Shown here: one piece after another, positions 52,630-63,318 of the stretch
How positions within the stretch are numbered: position 1 is the first letter of the stretch
Layout: each line of letters begins with the position of its first letter
DNA from: Flavobacterium fluvii
GTDB taxonomy: Bacteria > Bacteroidota > Bacteroidia > Flavobacteriales > Flavobacteriaceae
Direction of reading: 5' to 3'
Assembly: GCF_900129545.1 (NCBI RefSeq)
Contig: NZ_FQWB01000006.1
Span: 62,001-126,000, forward strand
Length of the DNA: 64,000 nt
Program-made: the position numbers and the translations under genes
The notes under the pieces: generated by a model
What the model was told of the DNA's origin: nothing
Database searches by the model: none
The model's input: only the letters and a program-made list of their open reading frames with translations

Positions 52630-53061
52630 TTAATACAACATTTTGGTCAAAACCGATGGAGATGAAGCCGATTTTGGCAACAATCCCAGAAGTGCCGTAT
52701 ATTGCTCTGGTTTAATTATTTTTTTCATTTTGGCAGGAAATAAATCCCTGATGGCCGTCATTTTCGATGCATAGCCCGCTTTATCTGAAACGGCTGTCGG
52801 TAAAATGTTTTTCTTTTTGTTCAGCAATTCGTTTACCAATGAATTGACTAACGGTTTTTGGGATTCTGACAATTTAAGTTTTGGCGAAAGCAACCCCATC
52901 ACTTGATTTGCAATACCGGCAACATCAAAAGAATTTGTTGCTGCACTTGCTGCTTTGCTGGCTGTTGAATTTGCAGACTTGGTAAGGTCTCCAATACTTT
53001 GTGCGTTCGAAAACGAAAATACGCCAAACAGCATTGACATAATAAGAAGTTTCTTTTTCAT
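52630..53061 (-). CDS. Secreted hypothetical protein
   Basis: A 143-residue exported protein (signal peptide LLIMSMLFGVFSFSNAQ). The mature part is Ser/Ala-rich at first (TKSANSTASKAASAATNSF) and then helical, with a region VNSLVNELLNKKKNILPT. It may be a small adaptor or surface protein; I recognise no family. It is a single gene with its own terminator. Confidence 0.72.
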   Translation of the reverse strand: MKKKLLIMSMLFGVFSFSNAQSIGDLTKSANSTASKAASAATNSFDVAGIANQVMGLLSPKLKLSESQKPLVNSLVNELLNKKKNILPTAVSDKAGYASKMTAIRDLFPAKMKKIIKPEQYTALLGLLPKSASSPSVLTKMLY

Positions 53062-53230
53062 AGATATATCATTAAAGGTTTAGTTTGTAAATTATTATAA
53101 ATATATTAAAATTTTCAATCCGCATACATTAAGAAATCAAAAAAAAAATCCTTGGATAAAAAAAAGGATTATTACGCCTCCAAACTGTATTTTTTTCCTA
53201 TTTTTAAACGACAATTCAAGAAACCCATTT

Positions 53231-55207
53231 ATGACTTTCGACAGAAGAAATCTCAGCAACGACCAATTATTGGATTTATACAAAAGTTTGCTGTTGCCCC
53301 GATTAATCGAAGAAAAGATGTTGATTCTCATTCGTCAAGGAAAGGTGTCCAAATGGTTTTCCGGAATTGGACAGGAAGCCATTTCCGTAGGGGTCACGGC
53401 GGTTTTGGATTCCGATGAATACATTTTGCCGATGCATCGAAACTTGGGCGTTTTTACAGGCAGAAACATTCCTTTATACCGACTTTTTTCGCAATGGCAA
53501 GGCAAGGCCAATGGTTTTACCAAAGGTCGTGATCGCAGTTTCCATTTTGGCACGCAACACTACAAGATTATCGGAATGATTTCTCATTTAGGGCCGCAAT
53601 TAGGTATTGCCGACGGCATAGCTTTGGCAAACAAACTGAAACAAAACGGAAAAATTACGGCAGTATTTACCGGCGAAGGAGCCACGAGTGAAGGCGATTT
53701 TCACGAAGCCCTGAATATTGCCGCCGTTTGGGAATTGCCTGTGATGTTCATCATCGAAAACAATGGTTACGGCCTTTCGACTCCCACCAACGAGCAATTT
53801 CGCTGTGAAAATCTGGTGGATAAAGGCATTGGTTATGGAATGGAAAGCCATATTCTGGATGGAAACAATATTTTGGAAATCTATAACAAATTGTCGGAAT
53901 TGAAAGTTTCGATGGTGGAGAATCCCCGTCCTGTTTTACTGGAATTCAAAACCTTTAGGATGCGGGGACACGAAGAGGCGAGCGGTACCAAGTATGTTCC
54001 GCAGGAGTTGATGGAATTGTGGGCAAAGAAAGATCCCGTGGAAAATTACAGAAACTATTTAAAAAAAAACAGAATTCTTACCGAGGATTTTGATGCCTTT
54101 TTGCATGCCGAAATCAAGGAAGAAATCGACAAAGATTGGGCCATTGCCAATGCCGAATCTGAAATTGAATCTACTTATGAAGAAGAATTAAATGATGTTT
54201 ATAAAACATTTGAATTTCAAGAAGTTAAATATTCAAAAGAAGTTAAAAACATTCGGTTTATAGATGCTATTTCCAGCAGTTTGAGACAATCGATGGAGCG
54301 TCATGAAAACTTGGTCATCATGGGGCAGGACATTGCAGAATATGGTGGCGCTTTCAAAATTACCGATGGATTTGTCGAGCAGTTTGGCAAAGAACGGGTT
54401 CGGAACACGCCCATCTGCGAAAGTGCGGTGGTTTCGGCCGGAATGGGTTTGTCCATCAATGGATACAAAGCCATTGTCGAAATGCAGTTTGCCGATTTTG
54501 TTTCCACGGGATTCAATCCCATCGTGAATTTATTGGCCAAATCGCATTTTCGTTGGCAGGAAAAAGCCGATGTCGTGGTTCGAATGCCTTGCGGTGCCGG
54601 TACACAGGCAGGGCCTTTTCATTCGCAAACCAATGAAGCCTGGTTTACCAAAACTCCGGGCTTGAAAGTGGTTTATCCCGCTTTTCCATTCGATGCCAAA
54701 GGTTTGTTGAACGAGTCCATCAACGACCCGAATCCGGTTTTGTTTTTTGAGCATAAACAATTGTACCGCAGTATTTATCAAGATGTCCCAACCGATTATT
54801 ACACGATTCCGTTGGGCAAAGCCGCCTTGTTGAAAGAAGGAAACCAAGTCACCATTATCGCTTATGGTGCAGCCGTGCATTGGGCATTGGAAACCTTGTC
54901 CGAACATCCTGGAATATCGGCCGATGTATTGGATTTGAGGACCTTGCAGCCTTTGGATACGGATTCCATTTATGCTTCTGTCAAGAAAACGGGGAGAGTT
55001 ATTATTTATCAAGAAGACTCCTTGTTTGGTGGAATTGCCAGTGATATTTCGGCCTTGATCATGGAAAATTGTTTTCACTATCTTGATGCTCCCGTAAAAC
55101 GCGTGGCGAGTCTCGACAGTCCCATTCCGTTTACAAAAGCCTTGGAAGACCAATATTTGCCGAAAGGAAGGTTTGAAAAGGAGTTGTTGAAATTGTTACA
55201 ATATTAA
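53231..55207 (+). CDS. Branched-chain 2-oxoacid dehydrogenase E1, fused alpha-beta
   Basis: The thiamine-diphosphate E1 component of a 2-oxoisovalerate-type dehydrogenase, with the alpha and beta subunits joined (658 residues). The alpha part (1-330) has the ThDP motif [19 protein letters not shown]...ENN. The beta part (340-658) has the pyrimidine-binding domain ([23 protein letters not shown]) and a transketolase C-terminal domain. The product is acyl-CoA from branched-chain oxoacids, for membrane fatty acid synthesis. E2 and E3 are not in the window. A decayed copy is at 57237-57626. Fused E1 is known in Bacteroidota. Confidence 0.95.
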   Translation: MTFDRRNLSNDQLLDLYKSLLLPRLIEEKMLILIRQGKVSKWFSGIGQEAISVGVTAVLDSDEYILPMHRNLGVFTGRNIPLYRLFSQWQGKANGFTKGRDRSFHFGTQHYKIIGMISHLGPQLGIADGIALANKLKQNGKITAVFTGEGATSEGDFHEALNIAAVWELPVMFIIENNGYGLSTPTNEQFRCENLVDKGIGYGMESHILDGNNILEIYNKLSELKVSMVENPRPVLLEFKTFRMRGHEEASGTKYVPQELMELWAKKDPVENYRNYLKKNRILTEDFDAFLHAEIKEEIDKDWAIANAESEIESTYEEELNDVYKTFEFQEVKYSKEVKNIRFIDAISSSLRQSMERHENLVIMGQDIAEYGGAFKITDGFVEQFGKERVRNTPICESAVVSAGMGLSINGYKAIVEMQFADFVSTGFNPIVNLLAKSHFRWQEKADVVVRMPCGAGTQAGPFHSQTNEAWFTKTPGLKVVYPAFPFDAKGLLNESINDPNPVLFFEHKQLYRSIYQDVPTDYYTIPLGKAALLKEGNQVTIIAYGAAVHWALETLSEHPGISADVLDLRTLQPLDTDSIYASVKKTGRVIIYQEDSLFGGIASDISALIMENCFHYLDAPVKRVASLDSPIPFTKALEDQYLPKGRFEKELLKLLQY

Positions 55208-55269
55208 CATATTGTTATTTCATAAAAGAATGTTATTTTTATGGCATAAATTATTTAACCAAACTAAAT

Positions 55270-57012
55270 ATGAAAAAATTAATTTTACCCATTTTGTTGC
55301 TTGTCTTTCTTTCTTCTTGCAATAAAAGCCAAAAAACCGCCGAAGGGGGAGACGACAACAAGAAATTTGATCTGTACAAGGATCATTTCATAAACTCTTT
55401 TTGGGAATTGAATCCCGATTGGGCTGCAAGCTTGGGGAATCATAAATTGGATAGCGTCCTTGTTGTTCCTGATTCCAATTTTATCAAAAAATCACTGGAT
55501 TTCGCTAACGCCAATTTGGATTCGTTGAAAAATTATGGTTTGGAAAATCTTTCGGACAACAACAAAACAGATTTCCAAATGATTAAAAACCAATTGGAAA
55601 GCACGGTTTACTCCGCCAATGAAATGAAATCTTATGAATGGAATCCCGCAGAATACAATGTTTGTGGGGCTTTTGCCGAAATTCTCAATGGAAATTATGA
55701 TTCGATAGACAATAGATTGCGAAATTTCGACTTGAAAATGAAGAACATTCCGGCCTATTATGAAGCTGCGAAAAAGAACATCAAAAATCCAACCTTGGAA
55801 CATACGCAATTGGCCATTGAGCAGAATTTGGGTGGTCTTTCCGTTTTTGAAACCGACTTGGTTGCGGCCTTGGCCAAAAGTAAATTGTCGGAAACCGAGA
55901 AAAAATCGATTTTGGAAAAATCAAAATTGGCTGTTTCCACGATTAAATCGTACGCCGATTGGTTGAAAAAATTAGACAACAAAACACCGCGTTCTTTCCG
56001 TTTGGGAGCAGAATTGTATGCCAAAAAATTCAATTTCGACATTCAATCCGCTTACACTGCAGATGAAATGTATGAAAAAGCAGTGGCGCACAAGAAAGAA
56101 TTGCATAATGACATGTTTGTTCTTGCCGATAAATTATGGTCTAAATACATGGGTTCGGCTCCAAAACCAACCGATAAATTGGAACTTATCAAACAAGTAA
56201 TCGACAAAGTTTCGTTGCAGCACACCACGCCAGAAAAATTTCAATCGGAAATAGAGAAACAAATTCCGGAATTGACCGCTTTTGTAAAAGCCAAAGATTT
56301 GCTTTATATCGATCCGTCGAAACCGCTTGTTGTCCGCAAAGAGCCTGCATATATGGCCGGCGTTGCAGGTGCATCCATTTCGGCCGCAGGACCGTATGAC
56401 AAGAATGGCAATACTTACTATAATGTGGGCAGCATGCAAGGCTGGACTGCCGAAAGAGCCGAAAGCTATTTGAGGGAATACAATGATTACATCTTGCAAA
56501 TTTTGAACATTCACGAAGCCGTTCCCGGGCATTATACGCAATTGGTGTACAGCAACCAGTCGCCAAGCATCATAAAATCTGTTTTTGGAAATGGAGCGAT
56601 GGTAGAAGGTTGGGCGGTTTATGCAGAAAGAATGATGCTGGAAAGCGGTTATAAAAATTCGGATGAAATGTGGTTGATGTATTATAAATTTCATTTGAGA
56701 GCCACTTGCAATACCATTTTGGACATCAGTGTCCACACCAGAAACATGTCAAAAGAGGACGCAATTAAATTGATGACCAGAGAAGGATTCCAGCAACAAG
56801 CCGAAGCTGACGGGAAGTGGAAACGTGCTACCTTGAGCCAAGTGCAATTGTGTTCGTATTACACGGGTTTCAACGAAATCTATGAATTGAGGGAATTATT
56901 GAAGAAAAAGGAGGGAGATAAATTTAATTTGAAAGCCTTCCACGAAAAATTCTTGAGCTATGGCAGTGCGCCAGTCAAATACATCAAGGAATTGATGTTG
57001 GCGAAAGACTAA
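55270..57012 (+). CDS. DUF885 family metallo-lipoprotein
   Basis: A 580-residue lipoprotein (lipobox LVFLSSC, Cys17) of the DUF885 family of peptidase-like proteins. The zinc-binding segment is HEAVPGH (in NIHEAVPGHYTQLVYS), which is a variant of HExxH, with a downstream Glu in GWAVYAERMMLESGY. Another family mark is SMQGWTAERAESYLREY. The protein is helical and extracytoplasmic. It follows the E1 gene by 62 bases, but a metabolic link is not suggested. Confidence 0.92.
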   Translation: MKKLILPILLLVFLSSCNKSQKTAEGGDDNKKFDLYKDHFINSFWELNPDWAASLGNHKLDSVLVVPDSNFIKKSLDFANANLDSLKNYGLENLSDNNKTDFQMIKNQLESTVYSANEMKSYEWNPAEYNVCGAFAEILNGNYDSIDNRLRNFDLKMKNIPAYYEAAKKNIKNPTLEHTQLAIEQNLGGLSVFETDLVAALAKSKLSETEKKSILEKSKLAVSTIKSYADWLKKLDNKTPRSFRLGAELYAKKFNFDIQSAYTADEMYEKAVAHKKELHNDMFVLADKLWSKYMGSAPKPTDKLELIKQVIDKVSLQHTTPEKFQSEIEKQIPELTAFVKAKDLLYIDPSKPLVVRKEPAYMAGVAGASISAAGPYDKNGNTYYNVGSMQGWTAERAESYLREYNDYILQILNIHEAVPGHYTQLVYSNQSPSIIKSVFGNGAMVEGWAVYAERMMLESGYKNSDEMWLMYYKFHLRATCNTILDISVHTRNMSKEDAIKLMTREGFQQQAEADGKWKRATLSQVQLCSYYTGFNEIYELRELLKKKEGDKFNLKAFHEKFLSYGSAPVKYIKELMLAKD

Positions 57013-57034
57013 ATCAAAATATAGGCTTAAAAAT

Positions 57035-57068
57035 TACCGCAAATTCGCAAATTTGCGGTATTTTTTTT
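57035..57068 (+). terminator. Terminator after the DUF885 gene
   Basis: TACCGCAAATT (57035-57045) pairs with AATTTGCGGTA (57050-57060) and is followed by eight T residues. The stem also belongs to the ACCGCA-GATTCGCA repeat family seen at 37093. Confidence 0.93.
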
Positions 57069-57236
57069 GCGGTTCAAATAGAATGGTCGTTGCCTTTGGC
57101 CTTGTTTGGGAAATCAGTTTTAATCTTTGAAATCTGTGGCAAAAAAAAGTATGATGCACTTTGTGGCCTGTCATAATCCAGATGAAGTAAAGCCCTTTTT
57201 TTTGAACTTTTGGAATACCCTTAAAATAAATACGCC

Positions 57237-57626
57237 ACGACTTTCGATAGAAAAAATCTTAGCGACAACCAATTATTGGATTTGTACAAAAAGTTGCTAT
57301 TGCCAAGGTTGATCGAAGAAAAGATGTTGATTCTCATCCGACAAGGGAAAGTGTCCAAATGGTTTTCCGGAATTGGTCAGGAAGACATTTATGCTTCTGT
57401 AATGAAAACCGGCAGAGCGATTATTTTGCAGGAAGACTCTCTTTTTTGGGGAATTGCCAGCGATATTTCGGCCTTGATTATGGAAAATTGTTTCCCGCAT
57501 CTCGATGCACCGGTAAGACGCGTGGCGAGCCTGGACAGTCCGATTCCGTTTACCAAGACTTTGGAAGAACAGTATTTACCGAAAGGAAGGTTTGAAAATG
57601 AATTGTTGGAGCTGTTGAAGTATTAG
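57237..57626 (+). pseudogene. Decayed E1 copy with internal deletion and lost start
   Basis: The frame reads as E1 residues 2-50 joined to residues from about 580 to the C-terminus, with roughly 85-90 percent identity by eye. The start codon equivalent is ACG at 57237 and no ATG occurs upstream before an in-frame TAA at 57222. The deletion falls between CCATTT at parental 53379-53384 and CCATTT at 54966-54971, 1587 bases apart, which is a multiple of three; the copy has ACATTT at the junction. The remaining frame is open to its own stop at 57624-57626. It probably arose by tandem duplication across the DUF885 gene, then decay. Confidence 0.93.
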
Positions 57627-57933
57627 AATAAAATAAAATTTTAATTTCGTTCTATATAATTAATACTACTAATTATATGAAATTACTTGCTTTTGATCCC
57701 GTTCTGATTCTCAGGACGGGATTTTCATTTTAAAAGTAATAACTTACAAATAAACTTAGTTGTTGTTAAATAACTAATAAAATTACCGTTAATCGTTAAA
57801 AAAAAACATTTTAGTAAGTAATTTTGTTAAAAAAAAATATCAAATTATTGAGTGTGATATCTGAAATTGGAAAGACTTCGCTGAATAGTATTGGTATTAT
57901 TTAATATGTATAAAAGTTCTAATTTTTAAAATT
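57627..57933. other. Intergenic region before the large surface protein, 307 bp
   Basis: It contains the terminator at 57696-57722 and a long AT-rich stretch with two A-runs (57799-57806 and 57828-57835). No open frame or consensus -7 element was found, so the promoter of the surface protein gene is not located. Confidence 0.5.
57696..57725 (+). terminator. Strong hairpin terminator after the E1 pseudogene
   Basis: ATCCCGTTCTG (57696-57706) and CAGGACGGGAT (57712-57722), with one G-T pair, form a stem around ATTCT followed by four T residues. It insulates the next gene from upstream transcription. Confidence 0.85.
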
Positions 57934-60900
57934 ATGAATAGATTATATTTAAATATGGCTAGAGATGTTTATTGGTCATCACTATTACAAAATACGTTCG
58001 CTATTAGTGTCAATTGGTTTTGTCTTGTTTTGTTGTTTTTCGTGAATTTTTCGTTTGGACAAACCGTGGTAGCCAACGATTGTTTAGCACCAACAATCAT
58101 AACGCAACCCGTCATTCCGGCTACAACTTGTTCCGGAACAGGAACGCAAACCCTTTCAGTAGTCGCCACGGGTACTGGTTTAACTTATTCCTGGCGAAAA
58201 AATGGTGTTGTCGTGTCAAACGGTGGTGTCATCAACGGACAAGGGACAACAACACTAACTTTGACAAATCCAGTTGTTACTGATGCTGGAAGTTATAATG
58301 TTGTAGTTAGCGGTAGCTGTAGTCCAGCTGTAACATCAAACGCAGTGACGGTATCGGTAAATTCCATTTCAGTGGCACCAACAGGAATAACAGGAACGAC
58401 AACTATTTGTAATGGAAGTTCCATTACACTTACTTTGAGCGGAGGTTCGAAAGGAACGGTGGCAACTGCCCAATGGTTTTCAGGTTCTTGTGGAGGGACA
58501 GCTGTTGGGACAGGAGACAATATAACAGTTTCACCAACATCCACAACAACTTATTATGTCCGATATAGTGGTGTATGCAGTACCACGGCCTGTGCTTCGA
58601 CAACTGTTACCGTAACGCCGGCAACAGTAGCAGGAACCTTGACATCCCCAAAGACTAATGTCTGTTCAGGGGCTAATTATACGAATCTTAATTTAAGTGG
58701 TTACACCGGAAGCATACTAAGATGGGAATCTTCAATAGATAATTTTACTACTGTAAATTCTATATCCAATACTAATAGTGATTATGGCGCAAGTAATCTC
58801 ACTGCTGATACTTCTTATCGTGTTGTTGTGCAAAATGGAAGCTGTAATGTATTGTATTCCAATGTTGTTAAAATCGCAGTAAGTGGCGCTATGCCTGCTC
58901 CGGGAGGAATTTCTTTGAATGGTGGTACGACTTACCCTGTTTCTGGAGGAGGCACAAATTATTGTGCCTCGACTTCGGCAACATTTAGTATTGCTTCAGT
59001 ACCAAATGCAACGAACTATATTTGGGTCATTCCAAATGGATGGTCAGTAATTAGTGGACAAGGCACGACAACTTTGACTGTTGTAACCGGGAATACTTCA
59101 CAAAGTGCCAATATTGAAGTGTATGCCAATAATTCTGGATGTGGTGATACAAACCGCAGTTATTTGTGGTTGCAATTAACCAATACTCCCAATGCACCAA
59201 CAGGTTCATCATCCCAATCCTTTTGTTCTGCTTCGTTTCCCACCGTGGCTAATCTGGCGGCAACGGGAACAGGAATAAAATGGTATGCAACATACAGCGG
59301 AGGCAGCGCTTTGGCCACCACTACCGCATTGGTAAACGGAGCCCATTATTATGCAAGCCAAACCATAAACGGTTGTGGAGAGAGTGCTTCAAGACTAGAC
59401 GTAACTGCCACACTAAATACAAATTTATCGGCAGTTTCCGTAACGCCAAATGGAGCACAAATAATTTGTATTGGTTCTTCTGGAAGTGCTTTGACATCTA
59501 GTCCAACTAATGGCGGAGTAATTGTTAGCCGTCAATGGGGGAAACGTTCCGTTTCGGGTGGAACGATTACGCCAATATCGGGGGAAACTACGGCAAACTA
59601 TACACCAACAGGAGCAGGATTGACAGCAGGCACTTGGTATGTAGTCTGTACTTCTACACCCACTTGTGGAAGCCCAATGACATCAAATGAAGTGATGATA
59701 ACGGTTAATGACAGGCCTGTTGCACCTACGGTAGGAACAACAACCCAGCCTAGTTGTACCACTCCAACAGGAAGTGTCTTTTTAAGTGGGTTGCCTGCTT
59801 CAGGAACTCTATTTCAAACGGGGACAGCGGCAACAAATTATCCAATTACGGGAACCACCATGACAATTTCAGGACTTGCGGCTGGAACCTATAATTTTTC
59901 GGCTTCAAATGGAAGCTGTACCTCATTGGCAACGGCAAATGTAGTGTTTAATCCCCTTGCTACTAACAAATGGGATGGCAACGCTTGGTCTAATGGAACT
60001 CCATCAGCAAGTCAAATATTGGTTTTTAATGGAAATTATCCTCCATCACCAAACCCCAATGTAGACATTACAGGTTGTTCTTGCACGATTTCAGCAGGAG
60101 CCAATGTTACCATAAAATTGGGCAGATCGTTATCCCTTACCAATGAAGTTGTCGTTTTAGGAACATTAACATTTGAAAATAGTGCCAGCTTAATACAGAA
60201 GAATGGTGAGGCGGTAAATACGGGGTCTATTATCTACAAGAGAACAACTCCTTCGCTGATAGAAACTGATTATACCTATTGGTCATCTCCAGTGGCCAAT
60301 CAAACCTTGGATATATCTCCAGATTATGCCTATGGAACTTTTTATTCCTATGATTCTTCTGTGGATAATTGGGCTGATGTAAATATTTCGACCACAATGT
60401 CCATCGGCAAAGGCTACATTATTCGAGGGCAAAGATCCGATAACGATGCCTACAATATCACTGCTACTTTTAAGGGTGTTCCAAATAACGGAACCAAAAC
60501 CCTGTCCATTAACCCTACAAATTCGGCGGTACTTCTAGGAAATCCTTTTCCATCAGCCTTGGATGCAGAAGCTTTTTTGGATTATAATGCAGCCGTTTTA
60601 GATGGGACAATTTATTTTTGGACCCATAAAACTGCCATTCAAGCAGCTTCGAACATTCCAGGAAAGGCAGGTTCTGGAGTTTTCGCCTATACATCAGATG
60701 ATTATGCTTCTTATAATGCCGTGGGAGGCGTTAGTGTTGGAAACGGAACGGCTTCGCCAAGCGGAAGTGTCGTGCCTTCAGGAAAAATAGGAGCTGGACA
60801 AGGTTTTTTTGGAACAATCAAGGCGGCAGGAACTATCACGTTCAATAACAACATGCGTTTGAATTCTGACGGATCCTTAATGGACAACATCCAGTTTTTC

Positions 60901-61593
60901 AGTGCAAAACCCACTAAGGAAAAGCACCGTATTTGGTTGAATTTAAGCAATACGGAAGGTGCATTCAAGCAAGTTTTAATTGGTTACGTGACCGATGCAA
61001 CAAATAACTACGAACGTCGTTTCGATGGACAAAGTTTTGATGCCAATGAATATGTAGATTTTTACAGCATCAGTCAAGACAAGAATTTAGTAATTCAAGG
61101 ACGCGCCTTGCCGTTTGATGAAAACGACGAAGTGCCGTTGGGTTTCAAAACCGTAATTACTGGAGAATTCACCATAAACATTGATCAAACCGACGGGTTA
61201 TTGGCCAATCAACCCGTATTTCTCGAAGATAAATTGACCAATACAATAGTTGACTTAAAGAGTGGGAACTATACCTTCTCTACAACTGAAGGAACTTTTG
61301 ACGATCGTTTTGTATTGCGATATGCAGGCAAAACTCTAGGAACAACCGACACTGAAATGCTAAAAAACAGCATTGTTGTTTCGGTCAAAGACAAGCAAAT
61401 CAATATAAATTCATTTGCCGAAAACATGGAAAAAGTGGTTGTTTATGACGAATCAGGCAAGGAGGTTTATCAAAGGGAAAAACTGAATACTAATGAGTTG
61501 GTAATTTCAAATTTGGTTTCGAGTCATCAAGTTTTAATTGTGAAAACAAGTTTGCAAAACGGTGAAATAGTTTCAAAAAAAGTAATTTATTGA
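57934..61593 (+). CDS. Large Ig-like surface protein with type C T9SS sorting signal
   Basis: A 1219-residue secreted protein. After a hydrophobic leader (about 25-43, WFCLVLLFFVNFSFGQ) come several Ig/PKD-like repeats, each with a Cys-x-x-x-x near the start, a Trp strand (YSWRKNGVVV, TAQWFSGSCGG, SRQWGKRSVSGG) and a Gly-Ser-Tyr or TYY strand (AGSYNVVVSGSC, TTYYVRYSGVC). A larger beta-rich domain follows (about 690-1100), and the end SIVVSVKDKQININSFAENMEKVVVYDESGKEVY...KVIY is a type C T9SS signal. It is probably an adhesin or exopolymer-binding protein at the surface. Repeat content may vary between strains. Confidence 0.92.
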   Translation: MNRLYLNMARDVYWSSLLQNTFAISVNWFCLVLLFFVNFSFGQTVVANDCLAPTIITQPVIPATTCSGTGTQTLSVVATGTGLTYSWRKNGVVVSNGGVINGQGTTTLTLTNPVVTDAGSYNVVVSGSCSPAVTSNAVTVSVNSISVAPTGITGTTTICNGSSITLTLSGGSKGTVATAQWFSGSCGGTAVGTGDNITVSPTSTTTYYVRYSGVCSTTACASTTVTVTPATVAGTLTSPKTNVCSGANYTNLNLSGYTGSILRWESSIDNFTTVNSISNTNSDYGASNLTADTSYRVVVQNGSCNVLYSNVVKIAVSGAMPAPGGISLNGGTTYPVSGGGTNYCASTSATFSIASVPNATNYIWVIPNGWSVISGQGTTTLTVVTGNTSQSANIEVYANNSGCGDTNRSYLWLQLTNTPNAPTGSSSQSFCSASFPTVANLAATGTGIKWYATYSGGSALATTTALVNGAHYYASQTINGCGESASRLDVTATLNTNLSAVSVTPNGAQIICIGSSGSALTSSPTNGGVIVSRQWGKRSVSGGTITPISGETTANYTPTGAGLTAGTWYVVCTSTPTCGSPMTSNEVMITVNDRPVAPTVGTTTQPSCTTPTGSVFLSGLPASGTLFQTGTAATNYPITGTTMTISGLAAGTYNFSASNGSCTSLATANVVFNPLATNKWDGNAWSNGTPSASQILVFNGNYPPSPNPNVDITGCSCTISAGANVTIKLGRSLSLTNEVVVLGTLTFENSASLIQKNGEAVNTGSIIYKRTTPSLIETDYTYWSSPVANQTLDISPDYAYGTFYSYDSSVDNWADVNISTTMSIGKGYIIRGQRSDNDAYNITATFKGVPNNGTKTLSINPTNSAVLLGNPFPSALDAEAFLDYNAAVLDGTIYFWTHKTAIQAASNIPGKAGSGVFAYTSDDYASYNAVGGVSVGNGTASPSGSVVPSGKIGAGQGFFGTIKAAGTITFNNNMRLNSDGSLMDNIQFFSAKPTKEKHRIWLNLSNTEGAFKQVLIGYVTDATNNYERRFDGQSFDANEYVDFYSISQDKNLVIQGRALPFDENDEVPLGFKTVITGEFTINIDQTDGLLANQPVFLEDKLTNTIVDLKSGNYTFSTTEGTFDDRFVLRYAGKTLGTTDTEMLKNSIVVSVKDKQININSFAENMEKVVVYDESGKEVYQREKLNTNELVISNLVSSHQVLIVKTSLQNGEIVSKKVIY

Positions 61594-61641
61594 AGCCAAT
61601 TCCATTATAATTGTCCATTTTTTTGATGTTGAGCAAATGAT

Positions 61642-63186
61642 TTATCGATTACTCAACTTGGCTTTTTCTTTTATGATGTCGCTTATTTTGCGGTTTTCGA
61701 TTTTGCTTTCCAGCCACGAAATAATGTCTAAATAGAGGAAAGCCCTTTTTTCATAGGTGTTTTTTTCCAGTTCGACAAAACGTTCCTTCACTTTTATGAA
61801 CTCCTTTTTGATATCGCTTGGGTAAATGGTGTTCAATCTTTTCAAAAAGCGGATGATTTCCTTTTGCACTTCATGCAAATCATTCATTTTGATCAAAAAC
61901 TTGTAGGTGCTTATCAATTGGTTTTCCAAGTTGAAATCCTTGCCGGATTCATAATGGGCAATCAAGCACAATAATCGGGCAAAACAAGCCAAATCTTCCC
62001 GAACATACAGGTTTTTGTTGTTGATGATTTTTTCCAGATAGAATATGCATTCCGCATATTTTTCGACACCAAAATAAATACTGGCAATCTTGTAGTAAAA
62101 CAACATCTCGTGATGCTCGTCCAGATGCTCGCTATGCAGCTTTATTTTTTCCAGAATTTCGGGAATCAGGTATTCACTTTCGGCAAAAGTACCTTCCAAA
62201 ATGTGATAATTCAATTTGTTGTTGTACAAATACAGGAACGAAAGCGAAGAAATATTGTCGTTTACCGGAAACAAGGGATCGTTGATGGTCTCTTCGAGCA
62301 TTTCCAGATATTTCTTGAAATTGGTCTTGTATTTCAACATGAACAGCGACTCCAACAAATAATGGTTTCCTTTCAAGAAAAAAACTGGATTGAGGTAAAT
62401 CATGTTCCTGTTGTCATAAAAAAGAGTCACCCATTTGTGTGAATATTTATAACACGACAGAAAGTCCTGAACCAGGAAGCTACGCCATAAATAGGCATTA
62501 TAGTACCAGTATCTTTCTCGGAATCCATACTTTTTCTCGTCAAATTTAGAGATGTGTTTCTTGAAATAATCGTCGATGTATTTGTATTCAGCATCACTTT
62601 TTACATAGCCGGTTTTCAGCATGATGCCATACAATTGGAGCGAAAGATTCGACAACTTGCTTGAAATGGTGTTCTTGTAATTTAATTCTTTGGCTTGAAC
62701 GGCCAATTCATCGGCACGGCCTTGAATACTGCGGGTAATGTATTGGGATTCTATCAATTTTTCGAATTCCACAATCTCGTATGCCATGTACTTTTCATCA
62801 TTTTCCAAGGCTTGTTGCTTGGTCTTGTCCAAGATTTTCAAACTTTGCTTGTACAAGCCTTTGTTGTACAAAATGGCGGCAAAATCAATTTGTTCCCTTA
62901 ATTGGTAGCGAATGTTTTGGCTGGGAATATTCAAACGGATGCTTACCAATATTTGTTTGTACAAATACGATTTCAGGTTGGACAATTGCACTTTCTTGAT
63001 GATGCCACTTTTCAAGATGGTTTTCTCATCATAGACTTCCGATTTGTCTAAAATATTGAATAATTCTATAAATTTTGTATTGGAACTTGTTTCGAGTCGG
63101 CTCGCAAAAATCTTGAATTGTCTTTTTTCAGATTTTGAAAGTGATTTTATCAGTACAAATAAAGAATCTTTTTGATGGTTAGCCAT
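61642..63186 (-). CDS. Conserved helical (TPR-like) protein of unknown function
   Basis: A 514-residue cytoplasmic, almost wholly helical protein. It has no signal peptide and no recognised enzyme motif. Repeated helix pairs of about 35-40 residues (LYNKGLYKQSLKILDKTKQQALEND, YFGVEKYAECIFYLEKIINNKN) suggest a TPR-like superhelix. Conserved segments include LIKSLSKSEKRQFKIFASR and KSYLYKQILVSIRL. It diverges from leuA with a 153-bp gap. Function unknown. Confidence 0.75.
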   Translation of the reverse strand: MANHQKDSLFVLIKSLSKSEKRQFKIFASRLETSSNTKFIELFNILDKSEVYDEKTILKSGIIKKVQLSNLKSYLYKQILVSIRLNIPSQNIRYQLREQIDFAAILYNKGLYKQSLKILDKTKQQALENDEKYMAYEIVEFEKLIESQYITRSIQGRADELAVQAKELNYKNTISSKLSNLSLQLYGIMLKTGYVKSDAEYKYIDDYFKKHISKFDEKKYGFRERYWYYNAYLWRSFLVQDFLSCYKYSHKWVTLFYDNRNMIYLNPVFFLKGNHYLLESLFMLKYKTNFKKYLEMLEETINDPLFPVNDNISSLSFLYLYNNKLNYHILEGTFAESEYLIPEILEKIKLHSEHLDEHHEMLFYYKIASIYFGVEKYAECIFYLEKIINNKNLYVREDLACFARLLCLIAHYESGKDFNLENQLISTYKFLIKMNDLHEVQKEIIRFLKRLNTIYPSDIKKEFIKVKERFVELEKNTYEKRAFLYLDIISWLESKIENRKISDIIKEKAKLSNR

Positions 63187-63318
63187 TGTAAAATATAGTA
63201 ATGTAACTTGTTGTTTTTCAGTTCTTTAAAAAGTTTTTATTCTCTTTATAAACAGTATAATCTATAAAAATGAATTTTATATTAAAGTAATGAAATCTAT
63301 TTTTGTTCGAAGATGTGA

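Noticed and set aside
57127..57312. Plus-strand frame next to the E1 pseudogene
   Set aside because: It overlaps the pseudogene in another frame and has no start support.
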